DNA from: an uncultured Prevotellaceae bacterium
GTDB taxonomy: Bacteria; Bacteroidota; Bacteroidia; Bacteroidales; Bacteroidaceae
NCBI GenBank assembly: GCA_902799905.1
Contig: CADCCB010000017.1
Location: 1-64,000, forward strand
Length of the DNA stretch: 64,000 bases
Direction: 5' to 3'
In this document: positions 32,885 to 41,735 of the stretch, one piece after another
Layout of the letters: each line of letters opens with the position of its first letter
How positions within the stretch are numbered: the first letter of the stretch is position 1
The notes under the pieces: generated by a model
What the model was told of the DNA's origin: nothing
The model's input: only the letters and a program-made list of their open reading frames with translations
Database searches by the model: none
Made by a program: the position numbers and the translations under genes

Positions 32885-35800
32885 TTATTGCATGCGGTTG
32901 AGGCCTTCCCAGCGCACGTTCCATGTGCCGTCTTGAGGGAAGCCCGGGTTGAAGGGATTCTCGCAACCATCCCAGCCGGCACACATCATGGCGATGGCTG
33001 AAAGCAGCGCTCCATTGCCTGGGAGATAGATGCGGAGACGATCGGAGGTCTGGAAGTTGTGGCCGTTCTTCAGATAGGTGTTCTTCTGTGTGTCGATGAG
33101 CAGGGCCTGAAGGGCCGTCTCTGGTTGGCCCAGACGGGCGGCAGCCATCGCTGTCATGCCATAGTCCCAGCCCCAGGTGGTGGCCCAGTTCCAGTTCTGC
33201 ATCACCCAGTTCAAGGTCCTGTTTGTTGCGACTGAGTCGCAACTTACGGAACTGGAGGGCAGCATGCCGAAGGGACCCAGCACGGCGGGATGGTCGTTGC
33301 GGCATTTCTCGGCGAAGGTTTCGCTAGAAGCGGGGGAACCGCTTCTCACGCTGTCGAAGGGATCGAAGGCCTCAAGGGCGTTGGTCTTGCCCTTGGGGAG
33401 GCCGGCGGTATAGACGCCCTCTTGGTTCATGGGCAGCGGGGAGATATGATCGATGATGTCGTCCCAAGTCTTGTTACGTCCTTTGCCCAGGCGTTCACGC
33501 CAGGTGTTGGCCACGTTGAGGCCATATTGCCAATAGGCCAGTTCGAAGGGGTGGTTATAGGAGAAGTCCTTCGACATCGACTCTTGCATAGCCGTAGCAC
33601 CCTGGAGAAAGTATTTGCCAGACTTCTTGTCGTAACTGACGAAGTCGGCCATGAACTCGGCAGTCTCTTCCACCTGTTGGGCGTATGCTTTGAGGGTGCC
33701 CTCTGTGGGGTTGGCACGATACATCTCCTCTGCCATATATATATAATGTGGCTGCTGCCAGATGAGGAACGAGCCTGTGTTAGAGGGTGCCTCGCCGGCC
33801 CAGGGGTCGGTCATCTTCATCCAGCGGATGCCCTTAAAGCCTTGTCGCTGGGCAATCTGACGTGCAACGGGATAAGCCGTTGTGTTGTACCAGTCAAGCA
33901 CCTGCGCCACGGCCTTCGGACGGTTCCATAGGGCGAAGTCGACCATGTGCCACCACGTCATCTCCAGATGCGGACGGCCGAACCATGAGTTGTAGGTCAG
34001 ACCAGTCTCCTGAGGCGGTAGGGCGTTGGCGCAGTTGATCTGTGTAAGATACTGCGAGAGCACCACTCGGCGCTCCAGTTCCTTGGCGCGTGGGTCGGAG
34101 CAGGCAGAGAAATCGACGATGGCACCTTCCTGCCACCAGCGGTTCCAGGCTTTCAGCACGCCACGCAGTTGCTGGTCGTAGACAAGGGCTTCTTTCTGAG
34201 CCGTCAGACCGCTCTGATCAGGGGCATACTGCGCCTCGAAAGCCAGTACGTCGCCTGTCGTGGTAAGGGTGTAGTGGTGGGCTGCGTTCTCTGTGAGGGT
34301 GGCGTTGCCGTCCCAGCGGAGAGCGAGGTAGTAGGTGGTGCTGTCGAGGGTATGCTCGATGACGGCACTATGGTCGCTGCTTGCAATGATGCGTGACTGA
34401 TGGAGGTCGGGCTTGCCGAGGTCGGTGGCGGCATCGGCATGCTTGCCGGTAGGATAGGGCAGACGGATGGCGATGGTGGCGCGCCCGTCTTTCAGCAATG
34501 GCGTCTTGATGCGGTAGAGCGTAGCGTCTTTGTCCTGTAGGCAGGCTGTAGTGACATCTACCTGCTGGCCATCGGCGAAGAAGGTGCTCTCGATGACACC
34601 GTCGTAGAGTTTCAGTTCCTGACGGATGGCCCGCAAGTCGTTCAAGGCAACGGGATTCCCCTGGCTGTCCTTCATATCGAGGCCAATAATGCCAAGGTTC
34701 AGGCGATGCGGGTTTACCCTAAAATACTCGGTGGCGGCTACTTGGCGGGGGTCGTCGCCCTTGGATGCTTTGTATTCCACGGCGTAGACCTCCTGGTGCC
34801 CGTGGCCCAGGTCGAAGGCTTTTTCGCTATCCTGCGGAGTCAGACCAGTGGTGTTTTTGAACTTATGCCATCCCCAGTCGGACATAGCCGTCAGAGGCAC
34901 ACCTGCCTCATAGTCAAAAGGGAACGACTGCAGGCCGGTGACATCGACAGTCGTTGCAAAGTGTCCGTTACCGACGGTGAGCGAAGCCAACGGATCGGCC
35001 TTGGTGATGACGGGGTTGTTGCGACCGGTAACTGCCTGGCGGTTGATAGGCTGCATCACGTTCTCTGTGTCGAAGCCCATCATCTCCATTTCAAGCGAGG
35101 CCCAGATGAACGGACCGAGGCCCTTAGCGTCGTTGTCGCGTATCTGCTCGGACAGATAGTAGTCGTAGCCACCGTCACGACGACGGTTCTCCTTGACCGA
35201 GCCCTTGGGGTTGACTTGATGCATGGCGGCGATGACCTCGTCGGTGGCTGCCGGGCCGAGACCGGCTACGGAGCAGCAGTTGGTGAGCGAGATGGTCATG
35301 TCGTCGTCGATGCGGATGAAGTTGTTGATGATGCCACGATAGGCCTTGATGCCAGCATCGCGGTATTTGCTGCCAAGGTAGCCCTTGCGGTAGGCCTTCA
35401 AGAGGGCATAGGTGAACATGGCTGAGCAGGTGGATTCGAGGTAATTGCCCTCACGGTTGGGACTGTCCATCACCTGATACCACACACCACTCTTCTTGTC
35501 CTGCCACTTGATGACGGCATCGAGGTCCTTGCGCAGCAGTTCGATGAGTTCGCCACGACGGCTATAGTCTTCTGGCACAGCATCGAGCACCTCGATGAGG
35601 GCCATGGTGTACCATCCCTGGGCGCGGCCCCAGCAATGCTGGCTCAGTCCTGTCTCCTTGTCAGCCCAGAATGCCTTGCGTGTCTCGTCATAGGCGTGGC
35701 GATTGAGTCCTGTCTTGGGGTCGAGGGTGCGCTCGTAGGTAATCTTCAGTTGGTTGACAGCATCGTCGTAGATGTTGTTGATCCTGATGTCAGCCTCAAG

Positions 35801-37726
35801 GGGCTTACGCTTGCCCAAACCGGCTTTTTCCGTGATAGGAGCCGTGAGGCATCGGAAGGGCAGGCCCATGAAGATGCCGTCGAGCCACACTTGGTAGGCG
35901 TAGATGGCTTTGTGCCAATAGACGCGGTCGGCCTTGGTACGCGGCTGGTCCTGCAGTTGCTTCATCATAGTCTGCATGGCCAGCAGGTTCTTCTTCTCGG
36001 GTTGTTGCTGGTACATACGGGTGACAAAATGACCCGTGCGGATATTGTCGAGGTTATAGTCCAAAAGATTGTAACCGCGAATCTCACCCTTCTCATTGAT
36101 CATTGTGTCGGTGTAGAGTTTGCAGTAGTCCATGATATCCTGTCCGCCATAGCGCAGGTAGGTGTCGAGCATGCTTTCCAGTTCGATACCCATCACGTAA
36201 CTCCACTTGGGCCTATTCGAGAAGTCGAGCATATAACTCTCTGGCGTACGTTTCATCTCAGAGCGTGTCATCCATTCCGAGTAGTGCTTGTAAGGCATCT
36301 TCAGCAGCGATAGTCCGCCGTTGACGTAGAGTCCGTCGAACTGGATGCCACGGGTCTTGCCCGTGATGGTGTTGCCCTGCTGCACGCCATTGAAGCGGCA
36401 GTTGCGCACGGTGATGTCGTTCACGAAGGTGTCTTCTTCCAGTCCGATGATCTGAACGCCGTAGCGTGACTTCTGGCAGGTGACATTCTCCATCAGCACG
36501 TTGCGCACCACGGGGTAGTTGCCGCGGCAGCACACCTCGTTATGCTCATAGTCGAGGTTAATCTTCAGTACCGACTCGCCGCACTGGCCCACTTGAATAT
36601 CCTTCACGTAGATGTCTTCGATGATGCCGCCTCGGCAGGAGTTGGTCTTGATGCGAAGCACGCGGTCGAGGTTGGGCGAGTCCATCACGCAGTTGTGGGC
36701 GAAGATGTTCTTGGCACCACCGCTGATCTCAGAACCGATGACCACGCCGCCGTGACCGTTCTTCATCTCGCAGTTGCGGATGATGATGTTCTGGGAAGGC
36801 ATGGCCCGCTCACGTCCGTCACGGTTGCGTCCGCTCTTGATGGCGATGCAGTCGTCGCCTGTGTTGAAGAAGCAGTTTTCGATGAGCACACGGTCACACG
36901 ACTCTGGGTCGCATCCGTCACCGTTGGGGCCGTCGTTGTTGATATGTACGCCACGAACGATGATGTCCTGCGATTTCAGGGGATGGATGACCCAAAAGGG
37001 GGAGTCGAGCATCGTGACATCCTCTATCAGAATGCGCTGGCACTCGGTGAAGTTGACTAGTTGGGGGCGTAGGCCGTCTTTGGGGCCGAAGGTGCGCTCC
37101 TTAGTAGGCTGTCCCTGCTCATCCTTCATGGGTACACCGTCCTCGCCGTTCTTCAGCAAGCGTGGACGGGCCTCCAGTTTCTGGCTCACCATGCCCTCCT
37201 TCCATCCGAAGTGGGGAGCGCCGCACCAGGGCCACCATGTCTCTTTCGAACCGCCGCCGTCGATGGTGCCTTTACCAGTGAGGGCGATGTCTGTCTGCCC
37301 GAAGGCATAGATGCAGGGCGAGAGGTTGTAGCAGTCGAGGCCTTCCCACGATGTCTCTACGATGGGGTAGAGGTCGGGCTGGAAGGCGAAGCGCAGCACG
37401 GCACTTTCCTCGATGACGAGATTCACGTGGCTCTTCAGACTGATGGCTCCAGTCTCGAAAGTCATGCCGGCAGGCACGATGACACGCCCGCCGCCTTTCT
37501 TCGAACATTTGTCGATGGCTTTCTGGATGGCTTTCTGGTTGACGGCGGCCGAAGCCGTCGGCTTGGCACCGAACTTGGTGATGAGATAGTCCTTACCGCT
37601 GATCTGTGGTGCCTGGATGCTTTGCTCTATTTGCCTGTACTTCTGCTCGTTCCACTCGATAGCCATCGAGGTCAAGGGCATAAGACAGCCTAGAAGCAGC
37701 ATGAAAAGAATAGATTTTTTCTTCAT
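32885..37726 (-). CDS. Three-module pectin enzyme: GH28 - GH105-like - six-hairpin glycosidase-like
   Basis: A signal peptide (ends TSMA) leads a 1613-residue protein. Residues about 40-470 are a GH28 polygalacturonase with the NGDGCDPESC, GDDCIAIKSG, GHGGVVIGSE and RIK motifs. Residues about 500-870 match unsaturated rhamnogalacturonyl/glucuronyl hydrolases (GH105: HAYDETRKAFW, HCWGRAQGWYTMAL). Residues about 880-1613 look like an (alpha/alpha)6 glycosidase distantly like GH65/GH95 (SWFGRPHLEMTWWHM, FKGIRWMKMTDPWAGE); family not certain. The order suggests cutting the pectin backbone and then removing the unsaturated ends. It would be exported, with the pectate lyase next in the operon. The in-frame ATG at 37786 lies upstream of the promoter. 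Confidence 0.85.
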   Translation of the reverse strand: MKKKSILFMLLLGCLMPLTSMAIEWNEQKYRQIEQSIQAPQISGKDYLITKFGAKPTASAAVNQKAIQKAIDKCSKKGGGRVIVPAGMTFETGAISLKSHVNLVIEESAVLRFAFQPDLYPIVETSWEGLDCYNLSPCIYAFGQTDIALTGKGTIDGGGSKETWWPWCGAPHFGWKEGMVSQKLEARPRLLKNGEDGVPMKDEQGQPTKERTFGPKDGLRPQLVNFTECQRILIEDVTMLDSPFWVIHPLKSQDIIVRGVHINNDGPNGDGCDPESCDRVLIENCFFNTGDDCIAIKSGRNRDGRERAMPSQNIIIRNCEMKNGHGGVVIGSEISGGAKNIFAHNCVMDSPNLDRVLRIKTNSCRGGIIEDIYVKDIQVGQCGESVLKINLDYEHNEVCCRGNYPVVRNVLMENVTCQKSRYGVQIIGLEEDTFVNDITVRNCRFNGVQQGNTITGKTRGIQFDGLYVNGGLSLLKMPYKHYSEWMTRSEMKRTPESYMLDFSNRPKWSYVMGIELESMLDTYLRYGGQDIMDYCKLYTDTMINEKGEIRGYNLLDYNLDNIRTGHFVTRMYQQQPEKKNLLAMQTMMKQLQDQPRTKADRVYWHKAIYAYQVWLDGIFMGLPFRCLTAPITEKAGLGKRKPLEADIRINNIYDDAVNQLKITYERTLDPKTGLNRHAYDETRKAFWADKETGLSQHCWGRAQGWYTMALIEVLDAVPEDYSRRGELIELLRKDLDAVIKWQDKKSGVWYQVMDSPNREGNYLESTCSAMFTYALLKAYRKGYLGSKYRDAGIKAYRGIINNFIRIDDDMTISLTNCCSVAGLGPAATDEVIAAMHQVNPKGSVKENRRRDGGYDYYLSEQIRDNDAKGLGPFIWASLEMEMMGFDTENVMQPINRQAVTGRNNPVITKADPLASLTVGNGHFATTVDVTGLQSFPFDYEAGVPLTAMSDWGWHKFKNTTGLTPQDSEKAFDLGHGHQEVYAVEYKASKGDDPRQVAATEYFRVNPHRLNLGIIGLDMKDSQGNPVALNDLRAIRQELKLYDGVIESTFFADGQQVDVTTACLQDKDATLYRIKTPLLKDGRATIAIRLPYPTGKHADAATDLGKPDLHQSRIIASSDHSAVIEHTLDSTTYYLALRWDGNATLTENAAHHYTLTTTGDVLAFEAQYAPDQSGLTAQKEALVYDQQLRGVLKAWNRWWQEGAIVDFSACSDPRAKELERRVVLSQYLTQINCANALPPQETGLTYNSWFGRPHLEMTWWHMVDFALWNRPKAVAQVLDWYNTTAYPVARQIAQRQGFKGIRWMKMTDPWAGEAPSNTGSFLIWQQPHYIYMAEEMYRANPTEGTLKAYAQQVEETAEFMADFVSYDKKSGKYFLQGATAMQESMSKDFSYNHPFELAYWQYGLNVANTWRERLGKGRNKTWDDIIDHISPLPMNQEGVYTAGLPKGKTNALEAFDPFDSVRSGSPASSETFAEKCRNDHPAVLGPFGMLPSSSVSCDSVATNRTLNWVMQNWNWATTWGWDYGMTAMAAARLGQPETALQALLIDTQKNTYLKNGHNFQTSDRLRIYLPGNGALLSAIAMMCAGWDGCENPFNPGFPQDGTWNVRWEGLNRMQ
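33225..33243 (-). repeat. 19-bp palindrome, coding copy
   Basis: GTTGCGAC-TGA-GTCGCAAC lies in frame inside the third module, encoding the SCDSVATN stretch. It is one base different from the spacer copy 350 bp away. Confidence 0.8.
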
Positions 37727-37754
37727 TTTAATAGTCTTAGTTTTCTTTGATGGC

Positions 37755-37763
37755 GCAAAGATA
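37755..37763 (-). promoter_or_regulatory. -7 promoter element of the pectin operon
   Basis: TATCTTTGC on the minus strand, 28 bases before ATG 37726. Confidence 0.65.
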
Positions 37764-37846
37764 CGAAGATTTTTCCGTATCACCAAAATATTGGGTACAG
37801 AATATTGAGACAGGATGATTCTTTGACAGAGGGCTGTCGCTAGCGG

Positions 37847-38626
37847 TTATTGGGCAAGGGCCTCGAAAAGACGGTCTAATGCCCGGTCGGCATCTTTTTC
37901 CTGGTCAAGCAAGTTGACAAATTTCGAACCGATGATGGCACCTGCGGCGTTCGCCTGCGCCGATTGAAGCGTCTGCTTGTTGCTGATGCCGAAGCCAATC
38001 ATGCGTGGGTTGCGCAGGTTCATGGCGTTGATGCGGCGGAAATAGGCTTGCTTCTGCTCGTCGAACGAAGACTGGGCACCTGTTGTCGCAGCCGAACTGA
38101 CCATATAGATGAATCCGTCGGTATGCTCGTCGATGAAGCGGATTCGCTCTTCACTGGTCTCCGGGGTGATGAGCATGATGACACGCAAATCATAGCGGTC
38201 AGCCACTGGCTTGATGCTGTCGAGGTAGTCCTTGAAGGGCAGGTCTGGGATAATGACCCCGCTCACACCGCTGTTGACACAGGACTCGCAAAAGCGTTCT
38301 ATCCCATATTGTAGTATGGGATTAAGGTAACCCATAAGTATCAGTGGTATAGATACTTCCTCTTTAATGCTCTTTAGTTGGTTAAATAGTGTCTGTAGCG
38401 TCATGCCGTTCTTCAATGACTTCGTGGCGGCATCCTGAATGACAGGACCATCGGCCATGGGATCGCTGAAAGGGATGCCCACTTCTATCATGTCAATGCC
38501 TCGGCGTTGCATAGCCATGATGACGTCGCACGTGCTCTCCAAGGTTGGTGCTCCGGCACAGAAATAGAGTGACAACAGTTTGCGGTTGTTATGTGTATCG
38601 CTGAAAAGTTGGTTTATTTTATTCAT
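37847..38626 (-). CDS. trpA: Tryptophan synthase alpha chain
   Basis: TIM-barrel subunit that cleaves indole-3-glycerol phosphate and channels indole to TrpB. Catalytic Glu is in [16 protein letters not shown] and catalytic Asp in [10 protein letters not shown]; the phosphate site is GFGISNK. The length of 259 is normal. It is the last gene of the trp operon and overlaps trpF by four bases. Confidence 0.96.
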   Translation of the reverse strand: MNKINQLFSDTHNNRKLLSLYFCAGAPTLESTCDVIMAMQRRGIDMIEVGIPFSDPMADGPVIQDAATKSLKNGMTLQTLFNQLKSIKEEVSIPLILMGYLNPILQYGIERFCESCVNSGVSGVIIPDLPFKDYLDSIKPVADRYDLRVIMLITPETSEERIRFIDEHTDGFIYMVSSAATTGAQSSFDEQKQAYFRRINAMNLRNPRMIGFGISNKQTLQSAQANAAGAIIGSKFVNLLDQEKDADRALDRLFEALAQ

Positions 38627-39306
38627 GATCTTATTGTTTGAATGAATGCTTTAAGTTTATTAATGTCTTTCAGGCCTGGCTCTGTCTCGAAGCGGGAGTT
38701 GAGGTCAATGCCCATGCATTTGGGATGATGGAAGGCCTTGATGCGTTCTGCATCGTCAGGGCCGATGCCTCCGCTCAAGAGGAAAGGCTTCTCGCCGTCA
38801 TAGTCGGCAAGCACGCTCCAGTCGAATTGTTGGCCGCTGCCACCCATACAGGCACATTTCGTGTCGAAGACAAAGGCATCAACGCAGTCTTCATAGTCCT
38901 TGCAGATATCGAGGTCGCTGCGGTTGCTGATGCTGATGGCCTTCCAGAACTGAATGTTTGCGCGGATGTCAGGATCGAGTGTAGCACGTAGGTTACGGAT
39001 GACGGTAGGCTGTTCGTGCCCATGCATCTGGACTACATCGAGTTTGTAGTTTACCACTCTCGTGATGATGTTCTGAGGCATCTCGTCGACAAAGACACCG
39101 ACACGCTTGAATTGGGAACTGAGAGTCGAGAGTTGGGAATTGGCGCGATCTGGAATGATGCCGGCATGGGTGGGAATCATCGTGACGTTCCGGGGCGACT
39201 TGCCCCAGAAGATCATGCCGATATAGTTGGCGCCCAGTTCGGCAACCTGACGGATATTCTCACCATCGCGCATGCCACAGACCTTTATTGCTATTCTTTC
39301 TGACAT
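38623..39306 (-). CDS. trpF: Phosphoribosylanthranilate isomerase, with repeat-encoded loop
   Basis: The barrel enzyme carries [11 protein letters not shown] with the catalytic Cys, QMHGHE and [10 protein letters not shown]. Its 227 residues exceed the usual 200-210. The excess falls in residues about 54-67 ([13 protein letters not shown]) just before the strand VGVFVDE. It is encoded by a repetitive tract of the kind found between genes elsewhere in the window. The frame is intact and catalytic residues are unaffected, so the enzyme is probably active. Confidence 0.94.
   Translation of the reverse strand: MSERIAIKVCGMRDGENIRQVAELGANYIGMIFWGKSPRNVTMIPTHAGIIPDRANSQLSTLSSQFKRVGVFVDEMPQNIITRVVNYKLDVVQMHGHEQPTVIRNLRATLDPDIRANIQFWKAISISNRSDLDICKDYEDCVDAFVFDTKCACMGGSGQQFDWSVLADYDGEKPFLLSGGIGPDDAERIKAFHHPKCMGIDLNSRFETEPGLKDINKLKAFIQTIRS
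39107..39146 (-). repeat. Word-repeat tract inside trpF
   Basis: Imperfect repeats of AATTGGGAA, GAGAGTCGAGAGTTGGGAA occupy this part of the gene. They resemble the spacer islands (for example the TCAATTG type) more than ordinary codon usage. Confidence 0.65.
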
Positions 39307-39310
39307 GGCA

Positions 39311-40057
39311 TTATTTCGATATGACGTCGTTAATAAATTCTCTTAAGGTCGCACCAGGATTATCGGTCTTCATGAATGTCTCGCCAATGAGGAATCCTTG
39401 GAATCCTGCGCTCCGTAATTCGTTAATTGTCTGAGGATTGGATATTCCGCTTTCACTTACTTTTACAGCCTCCTTCGGGAGACGTTCAGCAAGGCGGTAG
39501 GAGGTCTCGACATCGGTTACGAACGAACCTAAATGACGGTTGTTGATGCCGCACATATCGGGCTCCAGTTCTGCATACTCCAGTTCGTGCTCATCGTGCA
39601 TCTCTAGCAGGACTTCCAGTCCTAACTCATGAGCAGAGCGCATGAGCCTACTGCAATCCTGTTTCGTGAGACATGCGGCGATGAGCAACACAGCGGAGGC
39701 ACCACAGAGGGCAGCCTCATAGAGTTGGTACTCATCGACGACGAAGTTCTTATAAAGGATAGGAATGGTGACACCCGACTGGTGTGCCATACGGATGAAG
39801 TCATCGTGTCCGCCAAAGTACTTCTTGTCGGTGAGGATGCTGAGTGCAGCGGCACCATTCTGCTGATAACTCAGGGGAATGATGTCGGCTTGGCCATCCT
39901 CCTTGATCCAACCTTTCGAAGGCGACTTGCGCTTGAACTCAGCGATGATGCCGGTGGAAGATGCCAACAGCGCCTCACGCATGGATGGCTTCTTCATCCG
40001 CATCTGAGCCAGTTCCTGACGCTTGTGCGCTACTATTTCTTGAAGAATATCTTGCAT
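39311..40057 (-). CDS. trpC: Indole-3-glycerol phosphate synthase
   Basis: The 248-residue barrel has IAEFKRKSPSKGWI (catalytic Lys), LSILTDKKYFGG, PILYKNFVVDEYQ (catalytic Lys), GINNRHL and SESGISNP. It starts at ATG 40057; the open frame further upstream runs through a repeat island and into trpD. TrpF follows as a separate gene, unlike the TrpC-TrpF fusion of E. coli. Confidence 0.95.
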   Translation of the reverse strand: MQDILQEIVAHKRQELAQMRMKKPSMREALLASSTGIIAEFKRKSPSKGWIKEDGQADIIPLSYQQNGAAALSILTDKKYFGGHDDFIRMAHQSGVTIPILYKNFVVDEYQLYEAALCGASAVLLIAACLTKQDCSRLMRSAHELGLEVLLEMHDEHELEYAELEPDMCGINNRHLGSFVTDVETSYRLAERLPKEAVKVSESGISNPQTINELRSAGFQGFLIGETFMKTDNPGATLREFINDVISK

Positions 40058-40067
40058 GTTATTTTTC

Positions 40068-40115
40068 GAGATAACGATTAAACGATTAAACGATAAAACG
40101 ATATGACGATATGAT
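40068..40115. repeat. Short-word repeat island (ACGATTAAACGATAA)
   Basis: Tandem ACGATTAA, ACGATAAA and ACGATATG words lie in the trpD-trpC spacer, inside the trp operon. They are the same word family as at 25434-25550. Confidence 0.75.
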
Positions 40116-40125
40116 GGCTTTTTGC

Positions 40126-41136
40126 CTAACTGTTCAGTTCTACGAACTTCTTGAAGGTACGCAGAGCGGCACCGCTGTCGATGGATTCGCGGGCGATGGC
40201 AATGCACTCCTCTATGCTCTTCTCGCCCTTCTCGAGTACCTGAATGCCGAAGGCGGCATTGGCCAACACGATGTTCTTTTGAGCGGGTAGGGCACGGTTC
40301 TCGAGTACGGAGTCGAAGATGGCTGCGGCTTCTTCTTCCGTGGCACCACCAACCAGTTCCTCTGGCTTGGCAATCTCGAAACCGAGGTCGCTGGGCTTAA
40401 AGATACGTTCGTAGTGCTTGGTGGTCACCTTGAAGTCGCCAGTGAGTGAGATTTCGTCGTAGCCATCGATGGAGTTCACAATGCCATAGTCGATGCCTAT
40501 CTTCTGGTACACTTGGTTGTAAAGACGCATCTGGTCTAAGTTCGCAACTCCAAGGAGTTGACAACGAGGTTGGCTAGGATTTACTAAAGGACCTAATAAA
40601 TTAAATATGGTCGGGAACTGCAGCGCCTTGCGGATGGGACCCACAAACTTCATGGCCTTGGCAAAGAGTTGAGCGTGGAGATAGACGATGCCAGCCTCAT
40701 CGAGTGAGCGGTTCAGACGGTCGATGTCATCGGTGAACTTGATGCCGTGGTGGGCAATGACGTTTGAGGCACCTGATACGGAGGTGGCGGCATAGTTGCC
40801 GTGCTTGGCAACCTTGTAGCCTGCACCAGCGATGACGAAGCAGGATGTTGTCGAGATATTAAAGGTGTTCTTGCGGTCGCCCCCCGTACCTACCACGTCG
40901 ATATAACGGTCGGCATTGAGGATGGCAGGCACACCTGTCTCAAGGATACCGTCGCGGAAACCTAAGAGTTCGTCAACGGTGACGCCACGCATCTGCAGAG
41001 CCGTCAACAGGGCCGTAATCTGCTCTGTGGGGTACTCACTCTGGGTGATGCCAATCAGAATATTTTTCATTTCTTCACGAGACAGTTCCTCGTGGTTCAG
41101 CATCCTGTTCAGGATGTCTTTCATTGTCTGGGCCAT
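40126..41136 (-). CDS. trpD: Anthranilate phosphoribosyltransferase
   Basis: The 336-residue enzyme has the GTGGDRKNTFNIST phosphoribosyl-pyrophosphate site, KHGNYAATSVSGASNV, and the anthranilate-binding region with GPIRKALQFPTIFNLLGPLVNP. It is a stand-alone TrpD, not fused to TrpG. Start could be ATG 41136 or four codons in. Confidence 0.95.
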   Translation of the reverse strand: MAQTMKDILNRMLNHEELSREEMKNILIGITQSEYPTEQITALLTALQMRGVTVDELLGFRDGILETGVPAILNADRYIDVVGTGGDRKNTFNISTTSCFVIAGAGYKVAKHGNYAATSVSGASNVIAHHGIKFTDDIDRLNRSLDEAGIVYLHAQLFAKAMKFVGPIRKALQFPTIFNLLGPLVNPSQPRCQLLGVANLDQMRLYNQVYQKIGIDYGIVNSIDGYDEISLTGDFKVTTKHYERIFKPSDLGFEIAKPEELVGGATEEEAAAIFDSVLENRALPAQKNIVLANAAFGIQVLEKGEKSIEECIAIARESIDSGAALRTFKKFVELNS

Positions 41137-41171
41137 ATCTTAACCTTTTATTTGTTTTTATCTTTTTACCA

Positions 41172-41735
41172 TTAAAGGAAGAGCCAGTTCTGCAGCATTT
41201 TCTTGCCGTCGGGGGTAAGGATACTCTCGGGGTGGAATTGGATGCCACGCACATTGAGCGTTTTATGCTTCAGGGCCATAATCTGCCCGTCGTCGCTCTC
41301 GGCGGTGATTTCGAGACAATCGGGGAATGCCTCTTTCGACACTACCCATGAGTGGTAGCGACCTACGGTGAAGTCTTTCGAGATGCCATAGAAGAGCGCA
41401 TCGTCACTCGTAAGGTGACAGGGTGTCGCTACACCGTGGAATACATTACTCAGATTCTCCAGTTTTCCTCCAAAGGCCTCGCCAATGGCTTGATGCCCTA
41501 AACATACACCCAAAATGGGCTTCTGGCCTGCATAGGTTTTGATGACATCGAGCAGCAGGCCTGCTTCGCTTGGGATGCCAGGCCCTGGCGAGAGTATGAT
41601 CTTACTGAACTTCTCCAGTTGGCTTAACTCGAACTGGTCGTTGCGTAGCACGGTGACCTCGGCTCCCAGTTCCTTGACTAAATGACTCAGATTATAGGTA
41701 AACGAGTCGTAATTATCGATGATGACTATCTTCAT
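41172..41735 (-). CDS. trpG: Anthranilate synthase component II (glutamine amidotransferase)
   Basis: Class-I amidotransferase of 187 residues with DNYDSFTYNL, SPGPGIPSEAG, GVCLGHQAIGEAFGG (catalytic Cys) and FHPESI (His-Glu). It supplies ammonia to TrpE. The start overlaps the trpE stop as ATGA, giving translational coupling of the two subunits. Confidence 0.95.
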   Translation of the reverse strand: MKIVIIDNYDSFTYNLSHLVKELGAEVTVLRNDQFELSQLEKFSKIILSPGPGIPSEAGLLLDVIKTYAGQKPILGVCLGHQAIGEAFGGKLENLSNVFHGVATPCHLTSDDALFYGISKDFTVGRYHSWVVSKEAFPDCLEITAESDDGQIMALKHKTLNVRGIQFHPESILTPDGKKMLQNWLFL

